Below, one piece after another: positions 33,877 through 42,538 of a stretch of DNA of 64,000 bases (the stretch's first letter is position 1; the number at the start of each line of letters is the position of its first letter). Position numbers and translations under genes: made by a program. This DNA is from DASRFA01 sp035651755. Its GTDB lineage: Bacteria; Desulfobacterota; Binatia; UBA12015. The DNA lies in NCBI GenBank assembly GCA_035651755.1, contig DASRFA010000040.1, positions 124,001 to 188,000 on the forward strand, in the 5' to 3' direction. Under the pieces are notes generated by a model. It made no database searches, was not told the origin of the DNA, and was given only the letters and a program-made list of their open reading frames with translations.

Positions 33877-34778
33877 CCGACGCCGAGATCGAGCGCTGGG
33901 TCGCGGCGCGCCGGCGCGAGGCGGAGTCCGCGCTCCGCGCCATTGTCCGGAACGGCCGCGGCTGGCCGCCGCGGCTCCGCCAGGCGATGGGCTACGCGCT
34001 CCTCGGCCCCGGAAAGCGCATCCGTCCGGTGCTCGCCCTCGCCGCGGCCGAAGCGATCGCCGGCCGCGCCGGGCGCGCGCGCGCGGTCGCGCCGGCGTGC
34101 GCGGTCGAGATGATCCACGCCTATTCGCTCGTCCACGACGACCTCCCCGCGATGGACGACGACGAGCTCCGCCGCGGCCGGCCGACCGTGCACGTCCGGT
34201 TCGGCGAGGCGCTCGCGATCCTGGCCGGCGACGCGCTCCTCACCGAGGCGTTCGACGTGCTCGCGGCCGCGCCGGCGCTGAAGCGCGATCCCGAGCGCGG
34301 GCTCGCCGTCGTCGCCGAGATCGCGAGCGCCGCCGGAGCGGGCGGGATGGTCGCCGGGCAGGTCGTCGACCTCGCGAACGAGGGCCGCCGCAACGTCGGG
34401 CTCGCCACGATCGCGGCGATCCATCGCCGGAAGACGGGCGCCCTGATCCGCGCGTCGGTTCGCGTCGGCGCGATCGCGGGCGGTGCGAGCGCGGGCGACC
34501 TCGCCCGCCTGACGCGCTACGGCGAAGCGCTCGGCCTCGCCTTCCAGATCGCCGACGACATCCTCGACGAGGTCGGGACGACCGCCGTCACGGGGAAGCG
34601 TCAGGGCGGCGACGCCGCCCGCGGCAAGGCGACCTATCCGGCGCTGCTCGGCCTCGCGGGCGCGCGCCGCGCCGCGCGCGGCGCCGCCGCACGCGCCCAG
34701 CGCGCGGTGGAGCGCCTGGGCGACCGCGCCGCGCCGCTGCGTGCGCTCGTCGGTCGTGTCGTCGGGCGAGCGGCTTGA
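33873..34778 (+). CDS. ispA: Polyprenyl diphosphate synthase (FPP/GGPP type)
   Basis: A 301-residue trans-prenyltransferase with both Asp-rich regions: VHDDLPAMDDDELRRG (first aspartate-rich motif) and ADDILDEVG (second). The G-K-R motif LLGPGKRIRP is near residue 45. It condenses DMAPP/GPP with IPP to make farnesyl or geranylgeranyl diphosphate; the chain length cannot be told from the residues visible. It follows xseA-xseB as in many Proteobacteria, but dxs, which often comes next, is missing here and tlyA takes its place, overlapping by 38 bp. Confidence 0.92.
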   Translation: MTDAEIERWVAARRREAESALRAIVRNGRGWPPRLRQAMGYALLGPGKRIRPVLALAAAEAIAGRAGRARAVAPACAVEMIHAYSLVHDDLPAMDDDELRRGRPTVHVRFGEALAILAGDALLTEAFDVLAAAPALKRDPERGLAVVAEIASAAGAGGMVAGQVVDLANEGRRNVGLATIAAIHRRKTGALIRASVRVGAIAGGASAGDLARLTRYGEALGLAFQIADDILDEVGTTAVTGKRQGGDAARGKATYPALLGLAGARRAARGAAARAQRAVERLGDRAAPLRALVGRVVGRAA

Positions 34779-35499
34779 CGTCGCGCTGGTCGCGCGCGGC
34801 CTCGCGCCGAGCCGCGAGCGCGCCCGGCGCATGATCCTCGCGGGCCTCGTGTTCGTCGACGAGCGGCGCGCCGCCAAGGCGAGCGACCCGGTACGGGCGG
34901 AGTCCTCGATCCGGGTCGCCGGACCGGATCACGAGTTCGTGTCGCGCGGCGGCGTCAAGCTCGCACACGCGCTCACCGCGCTCGGCGTCGATCCCGCCGG
35001 GCGCGTTTGCGCCGACGTCGGCGCGTCGACCGGCGGCTTCACCGATTGCCTCCTCGCGCGTGGCGCTGCGCGCGTGCACGCGATCGACGTCGGCTACGGG
35101 CAGCTCGCGTGGAAGCTGCGCACCGACCAGCGCGTGATCGTGCACGAGCGCACCAACGCCCGGCTGCTCCCTCCGCGTTCCCTCGACCCGGCGCCGTCGC
35201 TGGCGGTGATCGACGCATCCTTCATCTCGCTTCGCCTCCTCCTGCCCGCGACCGTCGCTCAGCTCGTCCCGCCGGGCGACGTCGTGGCGCTCGTGAAGCC
35301 GCAGTTCGAGGTCGGGCGCGGCAACGTCGGGAAGGGCGGCGTCGTGCGCGATCCCGAGCTCCGCCGCGCCGCGCTCGAGGCGGTCGTCGCGTCGGCCGGC
35401 GCGCTCGGGCTCGCCCTTCGCGGCAGCTGCGAGTCTCCGCTCCGGGGCGCCAAGAAGGGCAACGTCGAGCTCTTCGTCCACCTCGCGCCGCAACCTTGA
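34741..35499 (+). CDS. tlyA: TlyA-type rRNA methyltransferase / haemolysin-like protein
   Basis: A 252-residue TlyA protein: N-terminal S4 RNA-binding domain (SRERARRMILAGLVFVDE, residues about 23-40) followed by an FtsJ/RrmJ-like methyltransferase with CADVGASTGGFTDCLL (motif I), HAIDVGYGQL and VALVKPQFEVG, including the conserved Lys-Pro. TlyA methylates 23S and 16S rRNA at C1920/C1409 in Mycobacterium. The GTG at 34741 gives a 38-bp overlap with ispA; a GTG at 34756 is an alternative. Confidence 0.9.
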   Translation: MRSSVVSSGERLDVALVARGLAPSRERARRMILAGLVFVDERRAAKASDPVRAESSIRVAGPDHEFVSRGGVKLAHALTALGVDPAGRVCADVGASTGGFTDCLLARGAARVHAIDVGYGQLAWKLRTDQRVIVHERTNARLLPPRSLDPAPSLAVIDASFISLRLLLPATVAQLVPPGDVVALVKPQFEVGRGNVGKGGVVRDPELRRAALEAVVASAGALGLALRGSCESPLRGAKKGNVELFVHLAPQP

Positions 35500-35530
35500 C
35501 ATGCCGGGCGCCCGCCAGTAACCCGCCCCG

Positions 35531-35974
35531 GTGCCCTGGTTCCGGACCGAGAACGAGCGCATCGCGGACGAGCTCGAGAAGGCGCACGACGAGCTCCGGC
35601 GCATCGTGCGGCAGCTCGAGGCGCACGCGGAGGTCGCTCCGTATTCGCAGGTCGCCGACCGCCTGCGGCAGGTCGCCGACGCCGAGCGACAGAGCGTGCG
35701 CGCGATCGGCGATCGCATGATCGCGCTCGGCCGCCAGCCCAGCACGGCGGCGCAGGGCGAGCTCCGCGCCGGTCGGAACTCGTGGGAGCGCCTGATCTTC
35801 GACGTCGAGGACTATCGCGCGCTCCTTCGGAGCCTCTCGCAGCTCTGGGTGCGCTGGGACGACGAGCATCCTCCGGATGCGGCGATCGTGCGGCGGGCCC
35901 TCGACGTCGCGACCGAGAGCCGCGACCGCCTGAACGACCTCGCCGCGCGCGCCGACCCCCACGCTTTGGACTGA
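35531..35974 (+). CDS. Hypothetical helical protein
   Basis: A 147-residue, mainly helical protein with no recognised domain. Its charge-rich helices (ENERIADELEKAHDELRRIV and a later RRALDVATESRDRLND) resemble ferritin-like or bundle proteins that handle metals, but no clear metal ligands are conserved enough to identify by eye. GTG start at 35531. It stands alone between tlyA and rpoZ. Confidence 0.55.
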   Translation: MPWFRTENERIADELEKAHDELRRIVRQLEAHAEVAPYSQVADRLRQVADAERQSVRAIGDRMIALGRQPSTAAQGELRAGRNSWERLIFDVEDYRALLRSLSQLWVRWDDEHPPDAAIVRRALDVATESRDRLNDLAARADPHALD

Positions 35975-36016
35975 CGGGAGCGGAGCGGCGGCCGGCTCCA
36001 GGTCGGCCGGCGTCCG

Positions 36017-36044
36017 TTGTGTTGTACGGCCCGTCCGCTATGCT
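36017..36044 (+). promoter_or_regulatory. Candidate housekeeping promoter for rpoZ
   Basis: TTGTGT (36017-36022) and TATGCT (36039-36044) are separated by 16 bases, about 55 bp before the rpoZ ATG. A similar TATGCT -10 occurs before the second MBOAT gene. AAGGAGA precedes the ATG. Confidence 0.4.
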
Positions 36045-36098
36045 CGGCAAGGGAGCAGCCGGCATGCGCCGGCGCCCCGGCCCGCCCAAGGAGAGTCG

Positions 36099-36290
36099 AT
36101 GGCCCGCGTCACGGTCGAGGATTGTCTGGAACAGGTTCCGAGCCGCTTCGAGCTCGTGCTGCTCGCCGCTCGGCGGGCGAAGCAGCTCCTGAAGGGGGCG
36201 CGGCCGCTCGTCGAGTCGCACAACAAGGAAGTCGTGACCGCGTTGCGCGAGGTCGCCGACGCCAAGGTGCTGCCGGCATACAAGGAGTAG
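36099..36290 (+). CDS. rpoZ: RNA polymerase omega subunit
   Basis: A 63-residue protein with the omega core: MARVTVEDCLEQVPSRFELVLLAARRAKQL; the family's SRFELV and AARRA segments are intact, while the C-terminal tail is shorter than in E. coli (91 residues). It binds beta-prime and helps RNA polymerase assembly. It leads a cluster with a DnaJ-like chaperone and rpoH, so the three may be co-expressed. Confidence 0.92.
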   Translation: MARVTVEDCLEQVPSRFELVLLAARRAKQLLKGARPLVESHNKEVVTALREVADAKVLPAYKE

Positions 36291-36332
36291 GCCCGCCCGT
36301 CCGGCGCGGCACCTCCCGCGCCCGGAAATAGG

Positions 36333-37400
36333 ATGGCGACGCGAGACAACGCGCAGAACGCCGGCCGCTCGCAGTCGAGCGACCTCTATGCTGCGCTCGG
36401 CGTGTCGCGCAGCGCGAGCGCCGAGGAGATCAAGCGCGCGTACCGGAAGCTCGCGCGCAAGTACCACCCCGACGTCAATCCCGGGAACAAGTCGGCGGAG
36501 GAGCGCTTCAAGGAGATCTCGCGGGCTCACGAGGTGCTGTCGGACGAGAAGCTCCGGCCGCTCTACGACGAGTTCGGCGACGACGCGCTGCAGGCGGGCT
36601 TCGATCCCGAGCGCGCGCGCCAGTTCCGCCAGTGGCAGGAGGCGGCGCGCAGCGCGGGACGCGGCGGGCGCGGCACGCGCGTGCGGATGGAGCGCGGCGG
36701 CGCGGAGGGGTTCTCCGGCTTCGGCGGCTTCGAGGATCTCTTCGGCGGCATGTTCTCGCGTGCCGCCGCGCCCGAGCGAGGTGCGGACGTCGAGGTGCCG
36801 GTCACGATCGAGCTTCTCGAGGCCGTGCGCGGGACGTCGCGCGCGATCTCGGTCCGGCGACCCGACGTCTGCCCCGTGTGCCACGGGACGGGGGAGGGTC
36901 CGAATCGGACGACTTGCCGGCGCTGCGGCGGCGCCGGCGTCGTCGAGGAGACGGCACGGCTGAACGTCAAGATCCCGCCCGGCGTCGACAACGGCTCGCG
37001 CGTGCGCGTCGCGGGCAAGGGCGGTTCGGGCTCCGACGGCGCGCCCGCGGGAGATCTCTACATCGTCGTCGAGGTGCGCCCGCACCCGCTCCTCGCGCGC
37101 GAAGGGAACGACTTGACGCTCGAGGTGCCGATCAAGGTGTCCGAGGCCGTGCAGGGGGCGAAGGTCACGGTTCCGACGCCCGACGGCGACGTCTCGGTGC
37201 GCGTTCCGGCCGGGTCGCAGAGCGGCAGCCGCCTGCGACTGCGCGGGCGCGGCGTGCCGCACCTCCACGGTCGCGGCCGCGGCGACTTCTACGTCAAGCT
37301 CATGATCCAGGTTCCAGCGTCGGCCGACGGTCTCGACGACGCGCTCGAGCAGATCGACCGCGCCTATCCCGCCGACCCGCGGCGAGGGCTCCGGCTGTGA
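36333..37400 (+). CDS. DnaJ-like co-chaperone with half zinc finger
   Basis: A 355-residue J-protein: J domain (about residues 19-85) with the HPD motif in KYHPDVNP, a Gly/Phe linker (GGFEDLFGGMF), a cysteine-rich part containing only two CxxCxGxG motifs (CPVCHGTG and CRRCGGAG; canonical DnaJ has four), and the two C-terminal peptide-binding barrels. It thus lies between DnaJ (four motifs, full zinc centres) and CbpA (none). One zinc site at most could form. It stimulates Hsp70 DnaK ATPase. It overlaps the rpoH gene by GTGA, tying it to heat-shock control. Confidence 0.85.
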   Translation: MATRDNAQNAGRSQSSDLYAALGVSRSASAEEIKRAYRKLARKYHPDVNPGNKSAEERFKEISRAHEVLSDEKLRPLYDEFGDDALQAGFDPERARQFRQWQEAARSAGRGGRGTRVRMERGGAEGFSGFGGFEDLFGGMFSRAAAPERGADVEVPVTIELLEAVRGTSRAISVRRPDVCPVCHGTGEGPNRTTCRRCGGAGVVEETARLNVKIPPGVDNGSRVRVAGKGGSGSDGAPAGDLYIVVEVRPHPLLAREGNDLTLEVPIKVSEAVQGAKVTVPTPDGDVSVRVPAGSQSGSRLRLRGRGVPHLHGRGRGDFYVKLMIQVPASADGLDDALEQIDRAYPADPRRGLRL

Positions 37401-38557
37401 AGACCGGCTCGCGCAAACGCCGCGAGCCGCGACCCCGCGGGCGGGCCCGCGAGGCCGAGCCGGCGCGCGGCGCGGATGGCGCGACGCCGGTCGACACGGA
37501 GGCCGAGGCCGCCGAGCGCGAGCCGTCCGACGACGAGCTGGACGACGAGATCGAACTCGGCGAGGTCGCGGACGACGCCGCCGCCGCGTCCGGCGACGAC
37601 GCCGAGGCGGGAGACCGCGCTCGGGAGGGCGAGGGCAGGGCGCTCGTCGATCCGCGCGCGGCCGGGGACCGATCGGCCGGAGCGCTCGTTCCGGCGGACA
37701 GCCTGCAGCGCTACCTCGCCGAGATCCGCCGCTACCCGCTGCTCGACCCCGAGGAGGAGATCCGGCTCGCGATCCGCTGGCGCGAGGAAGGCGACCGCGC
37801 GGCCGCCGCGCGTCTCGCGACGTCGAACCTGCGGCTCGTGGTGATGATCGCGCGCCAGTACCAGCAGGCGTTCAAGAACCTGCTGGACCTCGTCCAGGAA
37901 GGGAACCTCGGCCTCCTCGAGGCCGTCAAGAACTTCGATCCGTACCGCGGCGTCCGCTTCCCGTCGTACGCGGTCTGGTGGATCCGCGCGTACATCATCC
38001 GCCACGTGATGAACAACTGGCGCCTCGTGAAGCTCGGCACGACGCAGGCGCAGCGGAAGCTCTTCTTCAACCTGCAGCGCGAGAAGGATCGCCTCGAGCG
38101 CGAGGGCTTCCGGCCCGACCCGGCCCTCATCGCCGACCGGCTCGCGGTCAAGCCGTCCGAGGTCGTCGACATGGAGCAGCGGCTCTCCGGCCGCGACGTC
38201 TCCGTCGACGCGCCCATGGGCCCCGAGGGCGACGCATCGATGCTCGACTTCCTGCCCGACCGCCGGAGCGAGCCGGAGGCGCGCTACGGCGAGGCGGAGG
38301 TGCGGGACATCGTGGGCCAGAAGATCCGCGAGTTCGGGGAGACGCTGCGCGACAAGGAGAAGCTCATCTTCGAGCGCCGCATGATCGCCGAGGATCCGCT
38401 CACCCTCCAGGAGATCGGCGAGAAGTACGGCGTCAGCCGCGAGCGGGTCCGCCAGATCGAGGAGCGCATCAAGCGCCGCCTGCGCGACTTCCTCGTGCGC
38501 GAGGTGCCCGACATCAGCGACGTCGACGTGCGGCTCGGCCTCGGCACGTCGAGCTGA
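37397..38557 (+). CDS. rpoH: RpoH-type heat-shock sigma factor with acidic N-terminal extension
   Basis: A 386-residue sigma-70-family factor. Residues about 95-386 carry regions 1.2, 2 (LLDLVQEGNLGLLEAVKNFDPYRG, partial quote; RFPSYAVWWIRAYI), 3 and 4 (TLQEIGEKYGVSRERVRQIEERIK). The RpoH-specific box QRKLFFNLQ is present, distinguishing it from RpoD. Residues 1-95 are an extension absent from E. coli RpoH: first basic, then very acidic (Asp/Glu runs at about 45-75). An acidic segment could act in autoinhibition or in interaction control. GTG start overlaps the upstream chaperone stop. Confidence 0.9.
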   Translation: MKTGSRKRREPRPRGRAREAEPARGADGATPVDTEAEAAEREPSDDELDDEIELGEVADDAAAASGDDAEAGDRAREGEGRALVDPRAAGDRSAGALVPADSLQRYLAEIRRYPLLDPEEEIRLAIRWREEGDRAAAARLATSNLRLVVMIARQYQQAFKNLLDLVQEGNLGLLEAVKNFDPYRGVRFPSYAVWWIRAYIIRHVMNNWRLVKLGTTQAQRKLFFNLQREKDRLEREGFRPDPALIADRLAVKPSEVVDMEQRLSGRDVSVDAPMGPEGDASMLDFLPDRRSEPEARYGEAEVRDIVGQKIREFGETLRDKEKLIFERRMIAEDPLTLQEIGEKYGVSRERVRQIEERIKRRLRDFLVREVPDISDVDVRLGLGTSS

Positions 38558-38920
38558 GACCGCGCCGCGGCGACGCGCGTCCGCCCGCGCGCCCGCTCCG
38601 GCCCGCCGCCGGCGGCCTCCGCCGGCGCACGCACCTGGTCGCCGGGTGCCGGCCTGCCGCGGTAAAGCCGCCGCTCGGACGTCGGCGCGTCGCGCGGGCG
38701 CGGGCCTCGCGTGCGGCAGCGCGTGCAATGGGGCGGCGATCATCGTATCGGTTGCCGCGTCTGGGCGGGGGGCCTCGAGCCCGGAGGGCCGCCGCGCTCG
38801 CTCTCCTCGGAAGGTCGCGCTCGAGACATTGCGGCGGCGCGCCGATGAAGTTCCTCCGGGGGCCTGGCGGGGCGAGAAGAGGGTCGGAGACGTGGAGGTG
38901 AGCTTTCCGTTGGGGCCGGG
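38558..38920 (+). other. 363-bp intergenic region, no gene found
   Basis: Between rpoH and pqiA1. The first part is a very GC-rich palindrome-prone stretch around 38600-38630 (CCGCCGGCGG core) that could end rpoH transcription. A 93-codon ORF at 38646-38927 has no family features and random-looking composition. No tRNA or clear promoter is visible. Confidence 0.4.
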
Positions 38921-39628
38921 ATGCTGACGGGCGGGGACGGCTCCCGCCCGGTCCCGTACGCGCGACCGCTCGGCGACCGCGCGATCGTCGCCTGCCCGCA
39001 TTGCGACCTCCTGCAGCGGCTCCCCGAGCTCGCGGTCGGCGTAGCGGCGCGCTGCCCGCGCTGCGACTGGGAGCTCCGGCGCCGACGCGCCGACCCGCTC
39101 GAGCGAACGCTCGCCCTGACGCTCGCGGCGGCCGTCTCGTACGTCATCGCGAACACGTCGCCGATGCTGGGGCTGACGGTCGCCGGGCGCGTCGCCTCGA
39201 CCACCGTCCTGGGGGGCGTCGAGCGCCTCTGGGACGACGGGCAGAACGTGGTCGCGGTCCTCGTCCTCTTCACGGCGATCATCGCGCCCGCGCTGCAGAT
39301 CGCCGTCATGATGGCGATGCTCGTCGGGGCCCACCGGCCGCGCCCGGCGGCGTGGGTTGGAACGCTCCTGCGGCATCACCCGACCACGCGCGTGTGGAGC
39401 ATGATCGAGGTGATGATGATCGGCGTGCTGGTCGCGCTGATCAAGATCGCCGAGCTCGCGACCGTGATCCCGGGCGTCGCGCTGTTCGCGCTCGGCGCGC
39501 TCGTCTTCCTCCTGCCGGCGATGCAGTCCTGCTTCGATCCGCACGACGTCTGGGACCGCGTCGAGTGGGTCTCGGACCGCAAGCGCGTGGCGGCGGAGCC
39601 CCACGCGGCGGCGGGCGCGCGCCCGTGA
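38921..39628 (+). CDS. pqiA: PqiA-like membrane protein, first half
   Basis: A 235-residue protein: zinc ribbon (CPHCDLLQRLP and CPRCDWEL, residues about 25-50) followed by four transmembrane helices, i.e. one half of the double-unit PqiA of E. coli. The region NTSPMLGLTVAGR is characteristic of PqiA domains. PqiA helps the MCE protein PqiB move lipids between inner and outer membranes. It overlaps the second half gene by GTGA, and both precede pqiB and pqiC. Confidence 0.87.
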   Translation: MLTGGDGSRPVPYARPLGDRAIVACPHCDLLQRLPELAVGVAARCPRCDWELRRRRADPLERTLALTLAAAVSYVIANTSPMLGLTVAGRVASTTVLGGVERLWDDGQNVVAVLVLFTAIIAPALQIAVMMAMLVGAHRPRPAAWVGTLLRHHPTTRVWSMIEVMMIGVLVALIKIAELATVIPGVALFALGALVFLLPAMQSCFDPHDVWDRVEWVSDRKRVAAEPHAAAGARP

Positions 39629-40299
39629 GCCCGCCGTCGGCGATCGGAGCGCCCGGGCTCGTGACCGCGGCACCCAGCGCGATGAGCCGCGGGCTCCAGA
39701 GCTGCGAGAGCTGCGGCCTGCTGTCGCGCCCAGCGCCTGGAGACGAGGAGGCGGTCTGTCCCCGGTGCGGCGAGGAGCTCCGCTTCCGGAAGCCCGCGAG
39801 CCTGCAGCGCACCTGGGCATTCCTCGTCGCCGCCGCGATCTGCTACGTGCCCGCGAACGTCCTGCCGGTTCTCACGACGAACACGGTCGCGGGCCGCGAG
39901 TCCGACACGATCCTGCAAGGCGTCGTGCTCCTCTGGTCGCCGACGGGATGGCCACTCTCGATCATCGTGCTGATCGCGAGCATCATGATCCCGAGCGCGA
40001 AGATCCTCGCGATGGCGTACCTGCTCGTCACGATCCAGCGCGGATCGGTCACGGGCTACGGCCAGCGCATCCGCCTCTACCGCATGGTGGAGCTGATCGG
40101 CCGCTGGTCGATGGTCGACGTCTTCGTCGACACGTTCACCGCGGCGCTCGTGCAGCTGCCGCCCCTCATGTCGGTCGCGCCGGCACCCGGCCTCGTCTTC
40201 TTCGCCGCGGTGGTGGTGCTCACGATGCTCGCGGTCGAGTCGTTCGATCCTCGCCTGATCTTCGATTCTGCGCCCGTTCCGGAGCTCGCGCATGGCTGA
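39625..40299 (+). CDS. pqiA: PqiA-like membrane protein, second half
   Basis: A 224-residue protein with its own zinc ribbon (CESCGLLSRP and CPRCGEEL) and four helices, containing NVLPVLTTNTVAGRE and YRMVELIGRWSMVDVFV, the conserved region of PqiA's second unit. It is the product of splitting PqiA into two genes, or the ancestral unfused state. GTG at 39625 overlaps the previous stop. Its end overlaps pqiB by 8 bases. Confidence 0.87.
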   Translation: MSPPSAIGAPGLVTAAPSAMSRGLQSCESCGLLSRPAPGDEEAVCPRCGEELRFRKPASLQRTWAFLVAAAICYVPANVLPVLTTNTVAGRESDTILQGVVLLWSPTGWPLSIIVLIASIMIPSAKILAMAYLLVTIQRGSVTGYGQRIRLYRMVELIGRWSMVDVFVDTFTAALVQLPPLMSVAPAPGLVFFAAVVVLTMLAVESFDPRLIFDSAPVPELAHG

Positions 40300-41857
40300 G
40301 GAAGAGCGGCCCGCCGGCCTGCCGGAAGCGCGCGCCGTCCCGCGCAGGCGGGTGCGCCCGTCGCTCGTGTGGATCGTGCCGATCGTGGCGGCGGCGGCGG
40401 GCGCGTGGGTGGCGGCCGTCAGCATCCTCGGCCAGGGCCCCGAGATCGCCATCACGTTCCACACGGCCGAGGGCCTCGAGGCCGGAAAGACGAAGATCAA
40501 GTACAACGGCGTCGAGGTCGGGACGCTGGAGGCGATCCGCCTCTCCGACGACCACCGGCGCGTCGTCGCCACCGCCCGCATGCAGCCGGGCACCGAGGAC
40601 TTCCTCGTGGACGGCACCCACTTCTGGGTCGTGCGGCCCCGCATCTCGGGCGCGAGCATCTCGGGTCTCGGCACCCTGATCTCCGGCGCGTACGTCGGCA
40701 TGGAGATCGGCCACGCCACGGGCCGCAAGCGCGACTTCGTCGCGCTCGAGACGCCGCCCGTCGTCACGATCGACACGCCGGGGCGGTTCTACGCGCTCCG
40801 CGCCGCCGACATGGGCTCGCTCGACGTCGGGACGCCGATCTTCTTCCGGCGCATCCAAGTCGGCGAGGTCTCGTCCTACGAGATGGCCGCGGACGGGTCG
40901 TGGATCGACGTCAAGGTCTTCGTGAAGGCTCCCTACGACCGCTACGTCGGCCCGGACACGCGCTTCTGGCAGGCGAGCGGAATCGACGTGTCGCTGACGG
41001 CGAGCGGCCTCAACGTCGAGACCGAATCGCTTCTCTCGATCCTGATCGGCGGCATCGCGTTCGAGACGCCGGCCGGAACGGCCGAACCGCTTGCCACGGA
41101 CGCCCAGCACGTCTTCCCGCTCTTCAAGGACCGGGCGGAGGCGTTCAAGGTGCCGCCGGTCGACGTCCAGCGCTTCGTCCTTTTCTTCACGGACTCGGTG
41201 CGCGGACTCGCCGCTGGGGCGCCCGTCGAGTTCCGCGGGATCCCGATCGGCGAGGTCGCTTCGGTCGACGCGCAGGTCGACGCGACCACCTTCGAGTTCA
41301 CCGCGCCCGTCACCATCCAGCTCGACGCGCGGCGGTTGGGCGTGAAGATCAAGGATCTGCCGGCGGGGGTGGACTTCGACACTGCGCGCGAGCGCCTGAT
41401 CGACGCTCTGGTCGCGCGCGGCGTGCGCGCACAGCTCCGCACCGCGAGCCTCCTCACCGGCGCGCTCTACGTCTCGTTCGACTTCTATCCCGACGCGCCG
41501 CCAGCCTCCGTCGACTGGTCGCGAGACCCGGTCCGGCTTCCGACCACGCCGGGCAATCTCGAGTCGCTCGAGGCCAGGATTCGCAGCATCATCAAGAAGG
41601 TCGACGAGCTGCCGCTCGCCGCGATCGGGAACGACGTCCGGAAGACCATCGCCGAGCTCGATCTCACGCTGGCGAGCGCGCGCACCACGCTCCAGAGCGC
41701 CGACCGCCTGGTCCAGCCCGACTCGGCGCTCGGCGGCGACCTCGCCGCCACCTTGCAGGAGGTCAACCGGGCCGCGCGCTCGCTGCGCGTGCTGACCGAC
41801 TATCTCGAGCGCCATCCCGAGTCGCTCATCCGGGGAAAGAGCGGAGGCCCGCAATGA
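40292..41857 (+). CDS. pqiB: PqiB-like MCE-domain lipid transport protein
   Basis: A 521-residue protein with an N-terminal inner-membrane helix (residues about 24-46), then three MCE domains, each beginning with a strand pattern like FHTAEGLEAGKTKIKYNGVEVG, FFRRIQVGEV and VEFRGIPIGEVASVDA, then a C-terminal alpha-helical part (about 425-515). E. coli PqiB has three MCE domains and a long needle for lipid passage; here the helical region is similar in length. ATG at 40292. Confidence 0.92.
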   Translation: MAEEERPAGLPEARAVPRRRVRPSLVWIVPIVAAAAGAWVAAVSILGQGPEIAITFHTAEGLEAGKTKIKYNGVEVGTLEAIRLSDDHRRVVATARMQPGTEDFLVDGTHFWVVRPRISGASISGLGTLISGAYVGMEIGHATGRKRDFVALETPPVVTIDTPGRFYALRAADMGSLDVGTPIFFRRIQVGEVSSYEMAADGSWIDVKVFVKAPYDRYVGPDTRFWQASGIDVSLTASGLNVETESLLSILIGGIAFETPAGTAEPLATDAQHVFPLFKDRAEAFKVPPVDVQRFVLFFTDSVRGLAAGAPVEFRGIPIGEVASVDAQVDATTFEFTAPVTIQLDARRLGVKIKDLPAGVDFDTARERLIDALVARGVRAQLRTASLLTGALYVSFDFYPDAPPASVDWSRDPVRLPTTPGNLESLEARIRSIIKKVDELPLAAIGNDVRKTIAELDLTLASARTTLQSADRLVQPDSALGGDLAATLQEVNRAARSLRVLTDYLERHPESLIRGKSGGPQ

Positions 41858-42510
41858 CCGCGCTCGTGCGCCCAGCGTTCATCCGCCATGCCGCCGCCGC
41901 GGCCGCCGTCGCGGCGGGGTGCGCGCTGGGCGCGTGCGCCTCCGCGCCGGCGCGGTTCTACACCCTCGAGTCGACGGCGCAGCCGGCCGCGGCGACGGCG
42001 GCCGCGCACGACCTGGCCGTCATCGTGGGGCCGGTCACCGTGCCGGCCGGCGTCGACCGTCCCGAGATGGTCGTGCAGGTCGCGCCCAACCGCGTCGACG
42101 TCGACGAGTTCAACCGCTGGGCGACGCCGCTCGGCGACGCGATCGCGCGCGCCGTCGCGGTCGATCTCTCCGTCCTGCTCGCGACCCCGAACGTCGCCGC
42201 CGCCCCGCTCGCGAACTTCGCCGCCGACGATCGCGTGACGATCGACGTGCAGCGCTTCGAGTCGATCCCGGGCGATGCCGCGCTGCTCGACGCGCTCTGG
42301 GTGGTCCGGCGGCTGGAGGGAGGAGCCACGCGCACCGGGCGAACGGTCGCGCGCGAGCCGGTGCAGGGGACGGGATACGAGGCGCTGGCGGCAGCGCACA
42401 GCCGCGCGATCGGCCGCCTCGCCGACGACATCGCGACCGCGATCGTCGCGCTGTCGCAAGCCCCGACGAGCACCGGGGTGCCCAGGGGAGGACGACATGC
42501 CCGGCCCTGA
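41854..42510 (+). CDS. pqiC: PqiC-like outer-membrane lipoprotein
   Basis: A 218-residue lipoprotein: signal with lipobox LGAC (Cys29), then the ABC-type transport auxiliary domain (YTLESTAQ... and VDVDEFNRWATPLGDAIARAV) that identifies PqiC/YmbA. It anchors the PqiB needle to the outer membrane. ATG overlaps the stop of pqiB (ATGA). The last codons run into the ribosome-binding region of the next lipoprotein gene. Confidence 0.88.
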   Translation: MTALVRPAFIRHAAAAAAVAAGCALGACASAPARFYTLESTAQPAAATAAAHDLAVIVGPVTVPAGVDRPEMVVQVAPNRVDVDEFNRWATPLGDAIARAVAVDLSVLLATPNVAAAPLANFAADDRVTIDVQRFESIPGDAALLDALWVVRRLEGGATRTGRTVAREPVQGTGYEALAAAHSRAIGRLADDIATAIVALSQAPTSTGVPRGGRHARP

Positions 42511-42538
42511 AGCCGGCCTTTCCGAGAGGAGAACGGCA

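Noticed and set aside
38646..38927. 93-codon ORF between rpoH and pqiA
   Set aside because: No family features, unusual composition, and it ends inside pqiA's start; intergenic sequence is more likely.
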